Shown: in pieces, positions 48,913 through 58,009 of the stretch
Layout: each line of letters opens with the position of its first letter
How positions within the stretch are numbered: position 1 is the first letter of the stretch
Source: Hutsoniella sourekii ATCC 700629
Lineage (GTDB): Bacteria > Bacillota > Bacilli > Lactobacillales > Aerococcaceae
Assembly: GCF_000518205.1 (NCBI RefSeq)
Contig: NZ_JADD01000011.1
Location: 1-64,000, forward strand
Length of the DNA stretch: 64,000 nucleotides
Direction: 5' to 3'
Translations under genes and position numbers: made by a program
Notes under the pieces: model-generated
What the model was told of the DNA's origin: nothing
What the model saw: only the letters and a program-made list of their open reading frames with translations
Databases searched by the model: none

Positions 48913-50089
48913 AGGAAGATTTGGGGAATTTGGGGGGCAATTCATCGCCGAAACCTTGATGCCCACAATTATTGAACTAGAAAAGGCCTATAAGTTTTAC
49001 AAGGAGGATCCGCTTTTTCAGGAGGAGTTGACTGAACTCTTGAATCAGTATGCGGGTCGCCCTAGCTTGCTCTATTATGCGGAGAATATGACCCGGGACT
49101 TGGGTGGGGCTAAGATCTATCTCAAGCGAGAAGACTTGAATCATACGGGTGCTCATAAGATTAATAACGTGCTCGGTCAGGTCTTGATGGCTAAGAAGAT
49201 GGGCAAAAAACGGATTATCGCTGAGACCGGGGCGGGCCAACATGGAGTAGCAACCGCTACCGCTTGCGCCTTGTTGAATCTGGATTGCGTGATCTATATG
49301 GGTCAACACGATATAGTTAGGCAGGCCTTGAATGTCTACCGGATGAAACTCCTTGGGGCAGAGGTGGTCTCTGTAAGGTCTGGTACCGGGACTTTGAAGG
49401 ATGCCGTCAATGAAACGATGAAAGAATGGACCCGCCGAATGGATGATACCCATTATTGCATCGGTTCTGCCATGGGGCCCCATCCCTTCCCGACAATGGT
49501 GAAGGACTTCCAGAGTGTTATCTCCAAGGAACTAAAAAGCCAGATTCTAAAGGCAGAGGGGCGCTTACCGGATGCTGTCCTGGCTTGTGTAGGTGGGGGA
49601 TCTAATGCAATTGGTAGCTTTGCTGCCTTCATCGATGACCTAGACGTCCGCTTGATAGGTTGTGAAGGGGCAGGCCACGGGATAGATTCGCCTGATTCAG
49701 CGGCTACCATGCAGGTCGGACGAACAGGTGTCTACCACGGGATGAAGACCATTCTCGCTCAAGACAGTGATGGTCAAGTTCAACCGGTCTATTCCATTTC
49801 GGCTGGGCTAGACTATCCAGGCGTGGGCCCAGAACATGCCTATCTAGCCGCTATTCTCCGGGCAGAATATGTCCCTGTAACCGATGAAGAAGCAGTTCAA
49901 GCCTTTGAATATCTCAGCCGAACCGAAGGGATTATCCCCGCTATCGAATCTGCCCACGCCGTCGCTTACGCGATCCGATTAGCCCAAGAGATGAATCCAG
50001 ATCAGATTATTTGTTTGACCTTGTCCGGCCGGGGGGACAAGGATTGCGCAGCTATTGCACGTTACCGAGGGGAGGAAATTTATGAGTAA
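48905..50089 (+). CDS. trpB: Tryptophan synthase beta chain
   Basis: A 394-residue PLP enzyme joining indole and serine. The PLP Lys lies in [15 protein letters not shown], with [16 protein letters not shown], the phosphate loop [12 protein letters not shown] and the C-terminal LSGRGDKD. It is the TrpB1 type that pairs with TrpA. ATG 48905 lies in the end of trpF. Confidence 0.98.
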   Translation: MSKGRFGEFGGQFIAETLMPTIIELEKAYKFYKEDPLFQEELTELLNQYAGRPSLLYYAENMTRDLGGAKIYLKREDLNHTGAHKINNVLGQVLMAKKMGKKRIIAETGAGQHGVATATACALLNLDCVIYMGQHDIVRQALNVYRMKLLGAEVVSVRSGTGTLKDAVNETMKEWTRRMDDTHYCIGSAMGPHPFPTMVKDFQSVISKELKSQILKAEGRLPDAVLACVGGGSNAIGSFAAFIDDLDVRLIGCEGAGHGIDSPDSAATMQVGRTGVYHGMKTILAQDSDGQVQPVYSISAGLDYPGVGPEHAYLAAILRAEYVPVTDEEAVQAFEYLSRTEGIIPAIESAHAVAYAIRLAQEMNPDQIICLTLSGRGDKDCAAIARYRGEEIYE

Positions 50090-50855
50090 ACTAGAAGCAG
50101 TTTTTTCAGAGGGCAAGGCTTTTATTCCTTATATTACAGCCGGTTACCCAGACCTAGAGAGCACGGAAGCTTATATTCAAGCCTTGGCTCAAGAAGGAGC
50201 TAGTATTATCGAGATCGGCATTCCCTTCTCAGATCCCACTGCAGAAGGGCCAGTTATCCAACACGCTATTGAGCAAGCTCTTGATAAGGGGATTCGAACG
50301 GATGATATCTTTGATATGGTGGCCCGCTTAGAAGATCAGGTGTCGGCGCCTTTGGTCTTCATGACCTACGCCAATATCGTCTTCGGCTACGGCCTTGAGG
50401 CCTTTTTCCAGCGCTGCCAAGCGGTCGGTATTCAAGGGCTGATCCTGCCCGATGTTCCCTACGAGGAAAAAGAGGAATTGGCCTCCTATACAAAAAAATA
50501 CGGCATTCCCCTAATCTCCCTGATCGCTCCAACATCCAAAGGGCGAATTCGCCAGATTGCCGGGGAGGCCGACGGCTTCCTCTACGTCGTCTCTTCCTTA
50601 GGTTTAACCGGAACTCGAGAATCGATCCAAACCGATCTTTCCAGCATGATCCAAGCCATTCGTCAGGCCAATCCCGACCTACCGGCAGCGATCGGCTTTG
50701 GGATCTCGGGACCAGACCAAGCCCAGCAAATGGCTCAACTAGCAGATGGTGTCATCATTGGCTCAGCAATCATGAAGTTGATTGATCAATACCAGGACCA
50801 AGCTGAGCCAGCCATTCGGGACTATGCACGCGCCATTGTTGAAGCGATTCGTTAG
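50082..50855 (+). CDS. trpA: Tryptophan synthase alpha chain
   Basis: A 257-residue TIM-barrel that releases indole from indole-glycerol phosphate. ATG 50082 has GGGAGGAAA upstream and overlaps the end of trpB. The catalytic Glu lies in [17 protein letters not shown] and the Asp in [22 protein letters not shown] and [10 protein letters not shown] follow. Last gene of the operon. No clear terminator is seen before array 3 begins 73 bases later. Confidence 0.97.
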   Translation: MSKLEAVFSEGKAFIPYITAGYPDLESTEAYIQALAQEGASIIEIGIPFSDPTAEGPVIQHAIEQALDKGIRTDDIFDMVARLEDQVSAPLVFMTYANIVFGYGLEAFFQRCQAVGIQGLILPDVPYEEKEELASYTKKYGIPLISLIAPTSKGRIRQIAGEADGFLYVVSSLGLTGTRESIQTDLSSMIQAIRQANPDLPAAIGFGISGPDQAQQMAQLADGVIIGSAIMKLIDQYQDQAEPAIRDYARAIVEAIR

Positions 50856-50928
50856 TTGAGATGCTGGTGATACTTGATTGACAAGTGGAATCGTGTCGAA
50901 TGTAGCTTTAGCCAAGTGTGAATGTGTT

Positions 50929-51660
50929 CCCTTGAAATAAATTTGAAATGCGATGGGGGTCGCACTATCGCCCTTGAAATATATTTGGAGTGTGATGGGG
51001 TTGTCCTATTGCCTTTGAAAAATAAATTGGAGTGTGATGGGGTCATTCTATTGCCCTTGAAACAAATTTGAAGTGCGATGGGGTCGTTCTATTCCCCTTG
51101 AAAATAATTTGGAGTGTGATGGGGTCATTCTATTGCCCTTGAAACAAATTTGAAGTGCGATGGGGTCGTTCTATTCCCCTTGAAAATAAATTGGAGTGTG
51201 ATGGGGTCATTCTATTACCTTTGAAAATAAATTGAAGTGCGATGGGGTCGTTCTATTACCCTTGAAAATAATTTGAAGTGCGATGGGGTCGTTCTATTCC
51301 CCTTGAAAATAATTTGGAGTGTGATGGGTCCGCTCTATTCCCCTTGAAAATAAATTGGAGTGTGATAGGGTTGCGCCATTCCCCTTGAAAATAAATTGAA
51401 GTGTGATGGGGTCATCCTATTCCCCTTGAAAATAAATTGAAGTGCGATGGGGTCGTTCTATTCCCCTTGAAAATAATTTGGAGTGTGATGGGTCCGCTCT
51501 ATTCCTCTTGAAAATAAATTGGAGTGTGATAGGGTTGCTCTATCGCCTTTGAAAATAAATTGGAGTGTGATGGGGTCATCCTATTGCCCTTGAAACAAGT
51601 TTGAAGTGTGATAGTCGCCTTCATTTCCCCTCGAAATTTATTTCAAGGGGAATGGGGACA
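50929..51660 (+). repeat. 41-bp tandem repeat array 3 (18 units), adjacent to nnrD
   Basis: Units start at 50929, 50971, 51012, 51054 and then every 41 bases to 51628. It is the longest and most homogeneous array. Higher-order structure is visible: units 9-12 (51259-51422) are nearly repeated as units 13-16 (51423-51586), and units 4-5 as 6-7. The last unit is a palindrome (cccctcgaaatttatttcaa then gggg), as in array 1. It ends 15 bases from the nnrD stop codon. Confidence 0.93.
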
Positions 51661-51675
51661 TAATCCCTACCGCCA

Positions 51676-52503
51676 TTAATGAGAACCTTGCTTTAAATAG
51701 TAGGGAATCTGCTCAGAAATCTGACTAGGGAGGACTACATACTGCTTTTCTGCCAAGGTTTCAGCAATATAACTGTGGAGGTAGACGGCTGATAGGATGG
51801 CTTGATCTGCTGATTGGTAGGGCTGGCCTAAGAATCCCGCAATCATACCAGCAAGGGTGTCTCCCATTCCTCCGGTCGCTTGTGCGGGAGTCCCGCAGGT
51901 GTTTAGCCAAATCTCATCTCTCAGATAGATCTGGGTTCGGTGTCCCTTTAGAACCAGCTTGACTCCAAGATTACTAGCAAGCGCTTGGTTTAGTGTCAGA
52001 CTTTGTTCTTCAGGAGCTAGGTCCGTCAAGTATTGCCATTCGCCTAGGTGGGGAGTGATAATGAAGTTTTGGCAAGGTGAATCTAGCCCCAGTTTCTTAA
52101 AGTGATGAAGGCCATCGGCGTCCAAGATCAGTGTTTGATCCGGCCGGATATGGTGGAAAACGGTTTCCATAATTGCGGCTTCTTGAGGTCCTCTGGACAA
52201 GCCTGGTCCCAGGAGAATGATTTCATTTTTTTGGACGGCTTGGATTAAGGCTTCCTGGTCATAGAGGTCCAGGAACATGGCCTCAGGAAGATGACTATAG
52301 AGGGCTGTTTTGTTGGAGGGATCACTAGCTACCGTCAAGAGACCGGCCCCGGAATAGAGACTTCCCTTGGCAGCTAGAATAATCGCTCCGCCCATGGTTC
52401 GGTGGCCGCCAATGAGGAGCACGCGTCCATAGTCTCCTTTATGCGACTCAGCGGGCCGGATAGGTAACCATTCTTGCACTAAGTCTGCCGTTATTTTCTG
52501 CAT
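51676..52503 (-). CDS. nnrD: ADP-dependent NAD(P)H-hydrate dehydratase
   Basis: A 275-residue ribokinase-like repair enzyme that converts damaged NADHX/NADPHX back to NAD(P)H. Seen: IGGHRTMGGAIILAAKGSLY, GAGLLTVASDPSN, GPGLSRGPQEA, LDADGLHHF, ITPHLGEW, and the nucleotide-site GTPAQATGGMGDTLAGMIAG. It is the dehydratase domain alone, without the epimerase (NnrE) half found in fused forms. GGAGGAA precedes ATG 52503. Its 3' end touches repeat array 3, and fragments of a related copy flank arrays 1 and 2. Confidence 0.93.
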   Translation of the reverse strand: MQKITADLVQEWLPIRPAESHKGDYGRVLLIGGHRTMGGAIILAAKGSLYSGAGLLTVASDPSNKTALYSHLPEAMFLDLYDQEALIQAVQKNEIILLGPGLSRGPQEAAIMETVFHHIRPDQTLILDADGLHHFKKLGLDSPCQNFIITPHLGEWQYLTDLAPEEQSLTLNQALASNLGVKLVLKGHRTQIYLRDEIWLNTCGTPAQATGGMGDTLAGMIAGFLGQPYQSADQAILSAVYLHSYIAETLAEKQYVVLPSQISEQIPYYLKQGSH

Positions 52504-52557
52504 CTTTCATTCCTCCATTCTAGTCTTAGCATAATCCAAAATTCTCTAAATATAAAG

Positions 52558-52605
52558 AAAAAGACCGCTAGCAGTCAGTAAAAATTGACTCTTAGCGGTC
52601 TTTAA
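52558..52605. terminator. Terminator hairpin downstream of lrgB
   Basis: AAAGACCGCTA pairs with TAGCGGTCTTT around an inner AGTCA/TGACT stem. It lies between lrgB and nnrD (both leftward), with A and T flanks on each side. Confidence 0.85.
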
Positions 52606-52643
52606 AAATAGCCATCTGGGTCTGATCGGACCCAATGTCCTGA

Positions 52644-53351
52644 TTATAAGAAAAAGGCCTGCAAGAGGCCTCCTACCAGTGGGGTGAGGAGGATAACAGC
52701 CAGGCCGGTGACAATCAAGGCAACGGAAGACATGGCTCCTTGAACTTCTCCCATCTTGATCGCTTGAGAAGTCCCCATGGCGTGAGCGCTAGTTCCCATC
52801 GCTACCCCTTGGGCGACTTCATGCTTGATACCGAATTTATCCATCACCTTAGGCCCTACTACGGCTCCCAAGGTTCCAGTCGCAATGACCAAGGCGATCG
52901 TCAAGGAGACAATTCCTCCAAGTGAATCGGTGGCACTGATGGCGATGGCGGTTGTAATGGATTTAGGATAGATGGTGGCTACCATCTCAAAATTAAAGTT
53001 GAAGACCAAGGCCAAGGCCACAACTAAGACCGTGTGAATAATAGTACCCGTTAGACAACCAATCAAGATTGGCAGCAAGTAAGTCTTGAGATAGACAAAG
53101 TTTTTTTCCAAGTTGATGGCTAGAGCAACTGTTGCCGGTGTCACCAACCAGGAGAAGACTTGGGCACCTTGGTTGTAGGTGTCATATTCAATACCTGTTA
53201 CCATTAGGATGAGAATAATACTAATAATAGCGAAGACGAGAGGGCTAAACAGGGCAATAGGCCAACGTTTATAGAGCTTGTCACCTAAGAGGAACATCCC
53301 CAAGGTTAAGACAATCCCAAACAAAGGGGTATCAATCATACTTTGGATCAT
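52644..53351 (-). CDS. lrgB: LrgB-family membrane protein
   Basis: A 235-residue protein with about six or seven hydrophobic segments. The signatures SITTAIAISATDSLGGIVSLT and AQGVAMGTSAHAMGTSQAIK are typical of LrgB/CidB, the partner of holin-like LrgA. The family modulates murein hydrolase activity, and in some species moves pyruvate or glycolate. ATG 53351 has AAAGGAAG upstream and overlaps the lrgA stop by 4 bases. Confidence 0.92.
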   Translation of the reverse strand: MIQSMIDTPLFGIVLTLGMFLLGDKLYKRWPIALFSPLVFAIISIILILMVTGIEYDTYNQGAQVFSWLVTPATVALAINLEKNFVYLKTYLLPILIGCLTGTIIHTVLVVALALVFNFNFEMVATIYPKSITTAIAISATDSLGGIVSLTIALVIATGTLGAVVGPKVMDKFGIKHEVAQGVAMGTSAHAMGTSQAIKMGEVQGAMSSVALIVTGLAVILLTPLVGGLLQAFFL

Positions 53352-53719
53352 GATTTTCTTCCTTTCTTGATTTCTTTAGCAATTGAGAATTGGACCGTCT
53401 TACCTGTGACTACCATGGTAATCAGGGTAGTCAAGACGACTAGTAGAATTAATTGCCACCAAATGTCCTTAAGCACATGGAATTGATTCATCAAGGCCAC
53501 ACCACCTGGAACGAACAGGATCGCCATATTGCCAGTTAACCAAGAACCCGATTCATCCACTTCTTCCATCGGCAAGATTTGATAATGCAAACACAAAAAT
53601 AGCAAGATCATACCAATTACACTGCCCGGTAATGTCAGAATCGGACGAATGAGAATCGATAAGACCTCGCCTAGGAACGAGAAGAAAAATAACCAAAATA
53701 ATTGCTTGTAAATCTTCAT
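53348..53719 (-). CDS. lrgA: LrgA/CidA-family holin-like protein
   Basis: A 123-residue protein with four hydrophobic segments. MKIYKQLFWLFFFSFLGEVL, LPGSVIGMILLFLCLHY and FVPGGVALMNQF match the LrgA/CidA family. The start at 53719 is chosen because AAGGAGGAG lies 8-10 bases upstream; a GTG three codons earlier abuts that site. First gene of lrgAB, divergent from the UPF0223 gene. Confidence 0.92.
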   Translation of the reverse strand: MKIYKQLFWLFFFSFLGEVLSILIRPILTLPGSVIGMILLFLCLHYQILPMEEVDESGSWLTGNMAILFVPGGVALMNQFHVLKDIWWQLILLVVLTTLITMVVTGKTVQFSIAKEIKKGRKS

Positions 53720-53830
53720 AACTACCACTCCTCCTTAATAGGGCTTATGGTATACTATTATAAACTAATCCCTTTCGTTGGGAAAGAAGTGGAGTCGTTT
53801 TCAACGAAGGGAAATTTAGGAGGAGATAGG

Positions 53831-54094
53831 ATGGCTAATTTTTCATATCCCATTCAAGACGATTGGACCACTGAAGAAACAGCCAAGGTTGTAACTTTTC
53901 TAGCTACAGTTGAGCGGGTCTATCACGAAGGCGTCCCTCAGGAGCGGTTCGCTAAAGACTATCAAGCTTATCAGACTGTCATTGATTCCATCGCGGCGCA
54001 AAAGCGCTTGGAACGTCAATTTGATTATTCAATCTATCAAGCCGTTAAGTATTGGCGAGAAAATAAAGATCATCTAAAAACCATTAAACTATAA
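53831..54094 (+). CDS. UPF0223 family protein (YktA-like)
   Basis: An 87-residue protein of the UPF0223 family found across Firmicutes, function unknown. The family hallmark YPIQDDWTTEE opens it, with AVERVYHEGV-like and FDYSIYQAVKYWR segments following. AGGAGATAGG precedes ATG 53831; in-frame starts from 53702 onward are less likely. It is 10 bases before the phosphatase gene, an arrangement also seen as yktA-suhB in B. subtilis. Confidence 0.9.
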   Translation: MANFSYPIQDDWTTEETAKVVTFLATVERVYHEGVPQERFAKDYQAYQTVIDSIAAQKRLERQFDYSIYQAVKYWRENKDHLKTIKL

Positions 54095-54104
54095 GGAGAC
54101 AAAT

Positions 54105-54881
54105 ATGGATTATCAATTACATCACCGGATTGTTGTATGGATGGAAGAAGCAGCCAGGCGCTTACGTGCTTCCTTGGACCAGACCATTCAAGTCAAGGAG
54201 AAGTCTGATCGGGCGGACTTGGTAACGAATATGGACCGCGAAACGGAAGCATTCTTTGTCGAAAAAATTCGCCAATATTACCCGGACCACCGCATCTTAG
54301 GGGAAGAAGGATGTAGTGACCAGCCGGAAGATCATCAAGGGATGATCTGGTTGATCGACCCAATTGATGGGACTTTGAATTTTGTTAAGCAACAAAATAA
54401 CTTTGGTATTATGATCGGTTTGTTTGAAGATGGCAATCCGGTAGCGGGCTATATTTATAATGTGATGCCGGGTGACCTCTACTATGGGATTGTCGGTGAG
54501 GGAGCCTACTTGAACCATCAACCACTAGAGCCACTAGCTATTGATAGCTTGTCGCAAGGCCTAATCATTGGTAATATCGGTAACTTTGCTGACAACAAGT
54601 TAAATATTAACGCCTTACTAGCCACCTCCTTGGGGGCTCGTTCTTATGGGGCGGCAGCCTTGGAAATCATTTCCGTGATTCGCGGAGAATCCGCTCTTTA
54701 TTTATCAACGGGTCTCAATCCGTGGGACTTTGGCGCGGGCTACTGTATTTGTGAAACCATGGGCCTTAAAGTTACTACCCATACCGGCCAACCCTTAGAC
54801 ATCTTGCGAAAGAGCCCTGTTCTCTTTGCTAGTCCGCGTATTCATCAAGAAGCGCTAGAAATCTTAGCCAACCAGGATTAA
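54105..54881 (+). CDS. suhB: Inositol monophosphatase family protein
   Basis: A 258-residue Mg-dependent, lithium-sensitive-type sugar phosphatase. Metal-binding motifs are complete: GEEG at about residue 67, WLIDPIDGTLNF at about 82, and the C-terminal NPWDFGAGYCIC. Substrates could include inositol-1-phosphate, NADP or fructose bisphosphate; sequence does not decide. It forms a two-gene unit with the UPF0223 gene. Confidence 0.9.
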   Translation: MDYQLHHRIVVWMEEAARRLRASLDQTIQVKEKSDRADLVTNMDRETEAFFVEKIRQYYPDHRILGEEGCSDQPEDHQGMIWLIDPIDGTLNFVKQQNNFGIMIGLFEDGNPVAGYIYNVMPGDLYYGIVGEGAYLNHQPLEPLAIDSLSQGLIIGNIGNFADNKLNINALLATSLGARSYGAAALEIISVIRGESALYLSTGLNPWDFGAGYCICETMGLKVTTHTGQPLDILRKSPVLFASPRIHQEALEILANQD

Positions 54882-55022
54882 TCGTTAATAAGATGAAAGG
54901 CTCTATTGACTGACAAGATCAAGGATGGGTGATGGGGCATTAATGCTAGAATTTGTTTTTTACTGAGTTAGTTGCCCTCTTATGAGGCTACTTAACCTGT
55001 TAACCGCAATAATAAAACGAGG

Positions 55023-55066
55023 AGATGGCTTGAAGGTCCTGAAAGGGTCGGAAGCCATCTTTTTTG
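55023..55066 (+). terminator. Terminator between suhB and the pseudokinase gene
   Basis: AGATGGCTT pairs with GAAGCCATCT and is followed by a T run. The remaining 54882-55215 sequence contains no recognised gene; TATAAT at 55173-55178 is a likely -10 for the next gene. Confidence 0.85.
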
Positions 55067-55215
55067 CTTGTAATGTGAGCGCTAGTTTGACTTAGTGACC
55101 AAGGAATCTTCCGTTTGGGATCGGAAAGGGGAGACCAGTTATTTTGCTCTTAAATTCTTATAAGTATTAAGATATAATGGAGATAATGATAACATGCAGG
55201 AAGAGGAGAGGACCG

Positions 55216-57024
55216 ATGTCTGTAAGTGATAACCCTAAGCAGCCAAGTGCCAGAAGGCTAGGTCAAGATGAGTCGGGAACTTGGTGGCAAGTACAAGTAG
55301 CCAATAGTGAGGCCCTGGTTAAATACTTTGAACATGGACTCAGTGAAGCGATCCGCAATAAATGGCAGGCGCTGATTCATGAAGACCCCACCCCCGCCCT
55401 CAAGCGTCAAACAACTTGGCCCTTGGAATGGGTAGCTGGTGATCAAGGCCAGGAAGGGGTCTTGATGCGGGACCAGCAGGGAATTTGGCTGAGTGACTAT
55501 TTAGAAGAAGGCAGACCGCTGAATCAAAGAATTGAAGTAGCCAAAGCCCTCTGTTTGTTGGTCAGTGAGTTTCACCGGAATAATTATCTACTGGGAGACA
55601 TGAATCCGGATGGCTTTCTGGTGGATCAGTTAGGCCAGCAAACACACCTAACTTATGCAAGATTAGAGCGGATCAGCTTCTTGGACCGCCAGGGGAATAC
55701 CTGGGCGACTCCAAGCGGACGCTATGACCTTTTGGCCCCGGAATTGAGAGGGATTAATTTAAGTCAGCTTCCTTATGTCGCTTGGACTCGGGAGAATGAT
55801 TATTACCAATTAGCGGTTTTAATCTTTGTCTTATTAGTCGATCAGGTCCATCCTTTAACCGGTCTGGATTTCCGTCGGGAAGTGAGCCAAGCTAATCCTC
55901 AACCGTCTCCTGGCTACCATGAATTAGATTTTCGAGTGGAAGATTACCCGCAATTGCTGGAGTTTCCAAGCCAATTAGTGAGCTTGATGGACTTTTCTTT
56001 CCGGGTCGGCTTGGACAATCCGACGCAACGCCTGCTTCCTCAGACTTGGTACCAGTCCTTGGAAGCCCTGGAAGAAAGTCTGGAGTCAGGGAGTGACAGG
56101 AAGGCTAGTGGCCTAGATCCAGCTAGTGAATTGCTTGATGAAGATCAATCATCAAGTGGCCACAATCGTCTAGGTCGACTGGTCTTCTCACTGGTCTTGT
56201 TGATGGGTCTGGCTGGAGGTGCTTGGGCAACTTGGGATTATATGACGACTTCGGGTAACCAGAAAGCCTCCTTCTCCCAGAGCCAATCGGTCCAGGAATC
56301 GCTAGCTGAAGAGACGGTGATTCCTTATGCCTTGGATAAGGAGTGGGACCAAGTACTACACGATCTGCAAGAAGGGCAGCTAGATGAGTCGAGTTTGGAG
56401 GCAGGCTTCCAAGCTATAGATAGAGAGGCATTCGATCCATACCCTGTAGTTAAGCAGATGCTAGCTGACCTAGATCAAGAAGGTAATCCGGAAGCGCTTT
56501 TTGACTTGTATTCCCATACTTATACCTACCAGCTAAGACGAGGGACCCTGTCATCCTTGGAGGGTCAGGCGATTAATTATTTAAGAGCCAAGCTCCTCTT
56601 GGGTCTTGACCAGGCCGGTATTTCCAAGGCGATTTTGGCTAAGACTTATCAGAATTACCTTGATATTAATGAGACTAGTCCAGATTTAGGAGAAGTATTG
56701 AGAAGGCTCAGCGACTATTCGGGTCAAGACGGGCGCGCCTATCAAGTAGAATTTGGTCTAGTTGATGATCAACCCAGCCAGATTGCGGTCATGCTCTACT
56801 CTCCGGTCAGTGGCCGATCCTATGATTATATTTATAGACTGGAGGACAGTCAGTGGACAGCTTTTTCTCCAGAAGGAGAACCGATGGAGTCGCAAGCTTT
56901 TGACTTTGAGGAGACTTATGGCGCCCAGTTGACGGATACTTATCAACCCCAAGTCATTTTCCCTGAAGGAACTATTTTCCAAAAGTTTGAAGCAGACTCA
57001 TCTACTTCCTCCCAGAGCAGTTAA
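55216..57024 (+). CDS. Membrane-anchored pseudokinase with extracytoplasmic domain
   Basis: A 602-residue protein from ATG 55216 (AGGAGAG upstream). Residues about 15-300 resemble a family of atypical bacterial Ser/Thr kinases: a Lys in EALVKYF, TWPLEWVAGDQGQEGVLMRD, the catalytic-loop-like YLLGDMNPDGFLVD (Asp128), LLAPELRGI, and LAVLIFVLL followed by VHPLTG. The DFG-equivalent Asp is absent (LTYARLERISF), the glycine loop is degenerate, and the loop Asn is replaced. One membrane helix lies at about 321-343. The last 259 residues are predicted outside the cell and match nothing I know. Orientation and signalling role are inferred. Confidence 0.7.
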   Translation: MSVSDNPKQPSARRLGQDESGTWWQVQVANSEALVKYFEHGLSEAIRNKWQALIHEDPTPALKRQTTWPLEWVAGDQGQEGVLMRDQQGIWLSDYLEEGRPLNQRIEVAKALCLLVSEFHRNNYLLGDMNPDGFLVDQLGQQTHLTYARLERISFLDRQGNTWATPSGRYDLLAPELRGINLSQLPYVAWTRENDYYQLAVLIFVLLVDQVHPLTGLDFRREVSQANPQPSPGYHELDFRVEDYPQLLEFPSQLVSLMDFSFRVGLDNPTQRLLPQTWYQSLEALEESLESGSDRKASGLDPASELLDEDQSSSGHNRLGRLVFSLVLLMGLAGGAWATWDYMTTSGNQKASFSQSQSVQESLAEETVIPYALDKEWDQVLHDLQEGQLDESSLEAGFQAIDREAFDPYPVVKQMLADLDQEGNPEALFDLYSHTYTYQLRRGTLSSLEGQAINYLRAKLLLGLDQAGISKAILAKTYQNYLDINETSPDLGEVLRRLSDYSGQDGRAYQVEFGLVDDQPSQIAVMLYSPVSGRSYDYIYRLEDSQWTAFSPEGEPMESQAFDFEETYGAQLTDTYQPQVIFPEGTIFQKFEADSSTSSQSS

Positions 57025-57128
57025 GATAGCGAGTCTAGGACCCGACTAGACAGCTAGTAGGATCCCTTGATATAATAATTGATAAAGATACCGTAATAAA
57101 TAAATTAAGAAGTTAAAGGAGCAGCACC

Positions 57129-58009
57129 TTGAAACATCCAATCCAAAAACTATCAACTCTAGCCTTAACAGCCACATTGATTTTCTCATCAGTTCCAGTA
57201 TTAGCCACTGAAGTTCCAGTCAGTGAGCACAATTTTCAGCAGAGGCTCCTAGTGTGCCGAATTCCGAAAATAATGGTCGTCCCAACGCATATTCCACCCC
57301 TTCCTATGAAGTAGCCCTAAGCGCTGAACCGGCTTACTCATTGTCAGATAATATGACTGACAACATGACTAATCCTGAACCTGAGAAGAATAACCAACAT
57401 GACACGAGTCTGGCTACTGAACCCGAGAACAATCCGCCAGCGGACTCTAGTGTAGACACTTCTTCCCCTGCCACTGTGCCTAACTCAGTTGATGAGAGTT
57501 CGACCGTTAGCATCAGTGAAGCTTCGCAAATAGAGAATGGGACTAGCCAGCCTAATCGAGAGGCTGGAGCTACAGGCTCGTCAACTATCGTTGCTCAAAT
57601 TATTCGCTTAGCCTTTGCTAAGCAATTATATGAAGGCGATACCCTAGTATCAGGTACTGCACCTGCGGGGGCCACAGTCACTGTCACCGTTCAAGATCCA
57701 ACCGCTCAAGCAGCTGGACATGTTTATGCAGCAGAAGCCTACACAACAAAGGCTGATTCGAGTGGTTATTTCGCAGTGAATGTCGCTCCATTAAAGGTTG
57801 GCCAAATTGTGACCATTACCGCTAATGGTCACTCAGTGTCGCAAACCGTTCAAGCGATCAAGGTTACTGATATTAAAGCCATCGATCCGTCTAAGGCTGA
57901 TGAATTGCCGGAAGCAGGAGAAAATGTAAATGGAATTATGTTCGCCAGTGCCCTAACGTTTCTAGTGGCGGGCTTGGCCATTGCTTTATCCAAACATAAG
58001 AGCCATTAA
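57129..58009 (+). pseudogene. Frameshifted cell-wall surface protein with Ig-like domain and LPxxG tail
   Basis: TTG 57129 with AAAGGAG 8 bases upstream encodes a signal peptide (MKHPIQKLSTLALTATLIFS ... PVLATEVPVSE). The frame then runs out at 57314, while the protein continues in another frame from about 57225 (AQFSAEAPSVPNSENNG). One lost base near 57224-57230 explains it. The second part has a Ser/Thr/Asn-rich stalk, a bacterial Ig-like domain (GTAPAGATVTVTV ... GYFAVNVAPLKVG) and a sorting-type tail: LPEAG, hydrophobic stretch, KHK. Export and wall anchoring of the intact form are inferred. A sequencing error or phase variation cannot be excluded. Confidence 0.7.

Noticed and set aside
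41521-51660. CRISPR arrays
   Set aside because: The regular 41-base period with a conserved core looks CRISPR-like, but the variable part is only about 15 bases, is itself shared between units, and no cas gene is present.
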